The notes below the pieces were generated by a model, which saw only the letters and a list, made by a program, of their open reading frames with translations, made no database searches and was not told the DNA's origin. From contig CALEZJ010000076.1 in NCBI GenBank assembly GCA_937927885.1, forward strand, positions 1-7,480: 7,480 nt of DNA, read 5' to 3'. The stretch comes from an uncultured Paracoccaceae bacterium. GTDB lineage: Bacteria > Pseudomonadota > Alphaproteobacteria > Rhodobacterales > Rhodobacteraceae. The translations under genes and the position numbers were made by a program. Shown here in pieces: positions 5,692 to 7,480 of the stretch. Position 1 is the first letter of the stretch; each line of letters begins with the position of its first letter.

Positions 5692-7480
5692 TTACCCCAA
5701 ACCAATCGGACGGCGCAGGTCCAAGGTCAACGGAAATTCCGGATGTGGCGCCTCGGGGGACGGGCGCCAGGCGCCCGAGCTATGGCCGTGCCCCTCGAAC
5801 CGCGCGAGGCGCCGGGCCTCGGCCTCGTAGCCATTGACCGGGAAGGTGTCGTAATTGCGCCCTCCCGGATGCGCCACATGATAGGTGCAGCCGGCCAGCG
5901 CCCGGCCCGTCCAGTCGTCGTAGATGTCAAAGGTCAGGGGCGCGTCGATCGGCAGCGTCGGATGCAGCGCCATCGCCGGTTGCCAGGCCTTGAAGCGCAC
6001 CCCGCCGACGCTGACGCCCGAAGTCTGGGTGCGCGCCAGCGGCACCGGGCGGCGGTTGGCCATGACGCGGTAGCGGTCCTGATGCAGCGTCGTCAGCTTG
6101 ACCTGAAGGCGTTCAACGGACGAGTCGGTATAGCGCACCGTGCCGCCGATGGCGCCGGTTTCGCCCAGCACATGCCAGGGTTCCAGCGCCTGCCGGATTT
6201 CCAGATGCACGCCCTCGGCCTCGATCTGGCCGCAGAAGGGAAAGCGGAACTCGGCCTGCGCCTCGAACCAGACCGGGTCGAAGTCGAAGCCATGCGCGCG
6301 CAGGTCGGCCAGCAGGCTGAGCAGGTCTTCCCACAGGAAATGCGGCAGCATGAAGCGGTCATGCAGCACCGTGCCCCAGCGCACCGGGCGGCCCTGCACG
6401 GGCGCGGCCCAGCAGCGCGCGATGATGGCGCGGATCAGGAGTTGCTGGGCCAGCGACATGCGCGGATGGGGTGGCATCTCGAAGCCGCGGAATTCGACCA
6501 GACCCAGCCGACCGGTGGGGCCATCGGGGGAATAGAGCTTGTCGATGCAGATTTCGGCGCGATGGGTGTTGCCGGTGACATCGGTCAGCATGTTGCGCAG
6601 GAGCCGGTCCACCAGCCAGGGCGGCGGCAGGTTGCCGCCCTGCACCGGGTCGCCGATCTGCGCCAGCGCGATTTCCAGCTCGTAGAGGGTGTCGTGGCGC
6701 GCCTCGTCGATGCGGGGCGCCTGGCTGGTGGGGCCGATGAACAGGCCCGAGAAGAGGTAGGACAGGCACGGGTGCCGCTGCCAGAGCAGGATCAGCGATT
6801 TCAGCACATCCGGGCGGCGCAGGAAGGGGCTGTCGAGCGTCGTCGCCCCGCCCACCACCACATGGTTGCCGCCGCCGGTGCCGGTATGGCGGCCGTCGAT
6901 CATGAACTTGTCGGCGCCAAGGCGGGACAGGCGCGCTTCCTCGTAAATCGCCTCGGTGGTGGCGACGCAATCGTCCCAGCTATGGGCGGGATGGATGTTG
7001 ACCTCGATCACGCCCGGATCGGGCGCCACGCGGATCACGTTGAGGCGGCTGTCATGGGGCGGCGAATACCCTTCGATGTGAATGGGCAGGTTCAGGGCGC
7101 CGGCCGTTTCCTCGGCGGCGGCGAGGAGTTCGAGATAGTCTTCAAGGCTTTCGCAGGGCGGCATGAACAGGCAGAGCCGCCCGTCGCGCGGCTCGATGGC
7201 GATGGCGGTGCGCACGCCGCCGCCGGTCGGGTCCACGCCGTCGCCCAGATGCGCGTCCTGCGGCTGATAGCGCTGGCGCGGGGCCTCGGCGGCGCCGGCG
7301 CGGCTGGCCTGCACATGCTCGGGGCTGACGGGGGGCATCATCGCATCGCGCTCGGCGTCTTCCTCGGCGATCTTGCGCGCCTCGTCCATGATGGCGCGGC
7401 GGCGCGCCTCCAGCCGTTCGTGGAAATCCGGCAGCGGCCCCGCGGGCACCGTGGGATCGGCGGGGAACGCATAGGGATAT
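5692..7480 (-). CDS. DUF2126 putative amidoligase, C-terminal part of a large transglutaminase-family protein (5' end outside window)
   Basis: The frame is open from the right edge to a TAA stop at 5694-5692, giving 595 visible residues; it enters as [17 protein letters not shown] with no break, so the gene starts beyond the window. It matches DUF2126, annotated in Pfam as a putative amidoligase with a glutamine-synthetase-like fold. Landmarks: a charged helix with [17 protein letters not shown] (about 7420-7370), [15 protein letters not shown] (about 7015-6970), the Gly-rich loop [14 protein letters not shown] (about 6888-6847), [37 protein letters not shown] (about 6504-6451) and a beta-rich end with THVAHPGG-like [17 protein letters not shown]. 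The acidic residue in IEVN and the EFR motif are candidates for metal or ATP binding by analogy with glutamine synthetase. Full-length members are about 1,100 residues with an N-terminal transglutaminase domain, not visible here. It lies 18 bases upstream of the ATP-grasp/alpha-E gene and presumably shares its transcript. The GTG at 7449 is internal, not a start. Confidence 0.92.
   Translation of the reverse strand, partial: YPYAFPADPTVPAGPLPDFHERLEARRRAIMDEARKIAEEDAERDAMMPPVSPEHVQASRAGAAEAPRQRYQPQDAHLGDGVDPTGGGVRTAIAIEPRDGRLCLFMPPCESLEDYLELLAAAEETAGALNLPIHIEGYSPPHDSRLNVIRVAPDPGVIEVNIHPAHSWDDCVATTEAIYEEARLSRLGADKFMIDGRHTGTGGGNHVVVGGATTLDSPFLRRPDVLKSLILLWQRHPCLSYLFSGLFIGPTSQAPRIDEARHDTLYELEIALAQIGDPVQGGNLPPPWLVDRLLRNMLTDVTGNTHRAEICIDKLYSPDGPTGRLGLVEFRGFEMPPHPRMSLAQQLLIRAIIARCWAAPVQGRPVRWGTVLHDRFMLPHFLWEDLLSLLADLRAHGFDFDPVWFEAQAEFRFPFCGQIEAEGVHLEIRQALEPWHVLGETGAIGGTVRYTDSSVERLQVKLTTLHQDRYRVMANRRPVPLARTQTSGVSVGGVRFKAWQPAMALHPTLPIDAPLTFDIYDDWTGRALAGCTYHVAHPGGRNYDTFPVNGYEAEARRLARFEGHGHSSGAWRPSPEAPHPEFPLTLDLRRPIGLG

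Noticed and set aside
7447..7449. GTG as the start codon of the DUF2126 protein
   Set aside because: The frame stays open to the edge of the window with sensible residues ([10 protein letters not shown]), the family is much longer, and no ribosome binding site precedes it. It is an internal Val codon.
1..7480. CRISPR array, insertion sequence, rRNA or riboswitch
   Set aside because: No regularly spaced repeats, transposase-like proteins, long terminal inverted repeats or rRNA-like stretches were seen on reading. The only non-coding gaps are short.

Overview
The window is GC-rich DNA, roughly 65-70% G+C by eye, with every credible gene on the minus strand. Codon use strongly favours G or C at third positions, the tRNA-like end at the left edge looks alphaproteobacterial, and the tail-fibre protein starts with a DUF2793 domain. 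Together these suggest an alphaproteobacterium, most likely of the Rhodobacterales (Rhodobacter, Paracoccus or Roseobacter type). The genus cannot be fixed from this sequence alone.

Read in the direction of transcription (right to left) there are two blocks. Block A (7480 to 2383) is a tight operon of three genes. The first is the C-terminal 595 residues of a large DUF2126 protein (putative amidoligase; the family usually has an N-terminal transglutaminase domain, which would lie outside the window). The second is a 799-residue fusion of a circularly permuted ATP-grasp enzyme with an alpha-E (DUF403) domain. The third is a 294-residue transglutaminase-like cysteine hydrolase with an intact Cys-His-Asp triad. 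Gaps are 18 and 6 bases, and hairpins follow the last stop codon. Comparative genomics has predicted that this gene set makes, attaches or trims a small peptide or peptide-like tag by ATP-dependent amide-bond formation and thiol hydrolysis. I know of no established substrate or product, so this is the best candidate for a poorly described system here.

Block B (2360 to 110) begins with an A+T-rich spacer that probably holds a promoter. It continues with a 507-residue phage-type tail fibre (DUF2793 head, tail-tip-like C-terminus) and two small genes of 104 and 103 residues, linked by a 10-base gap and an ATGA overlap. No capsid, terminase, portal, integrase or lysis gene is present in the window. 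The cassette may be a prophage remnant, or an off-cluster fibre locus of a gene transfer agent of the kind known in Rhodobacterales. The latter is inference.

At the left edge is the 5' end of a tRNA, probably tRNA-Asp, read leftwards from base 23, with a well-spaced sigma-70-like promoter before it. The two blocks show no evident functional link beyond sharing a strand. The window contains no CRISPR array, insertion sequence or rRNA.
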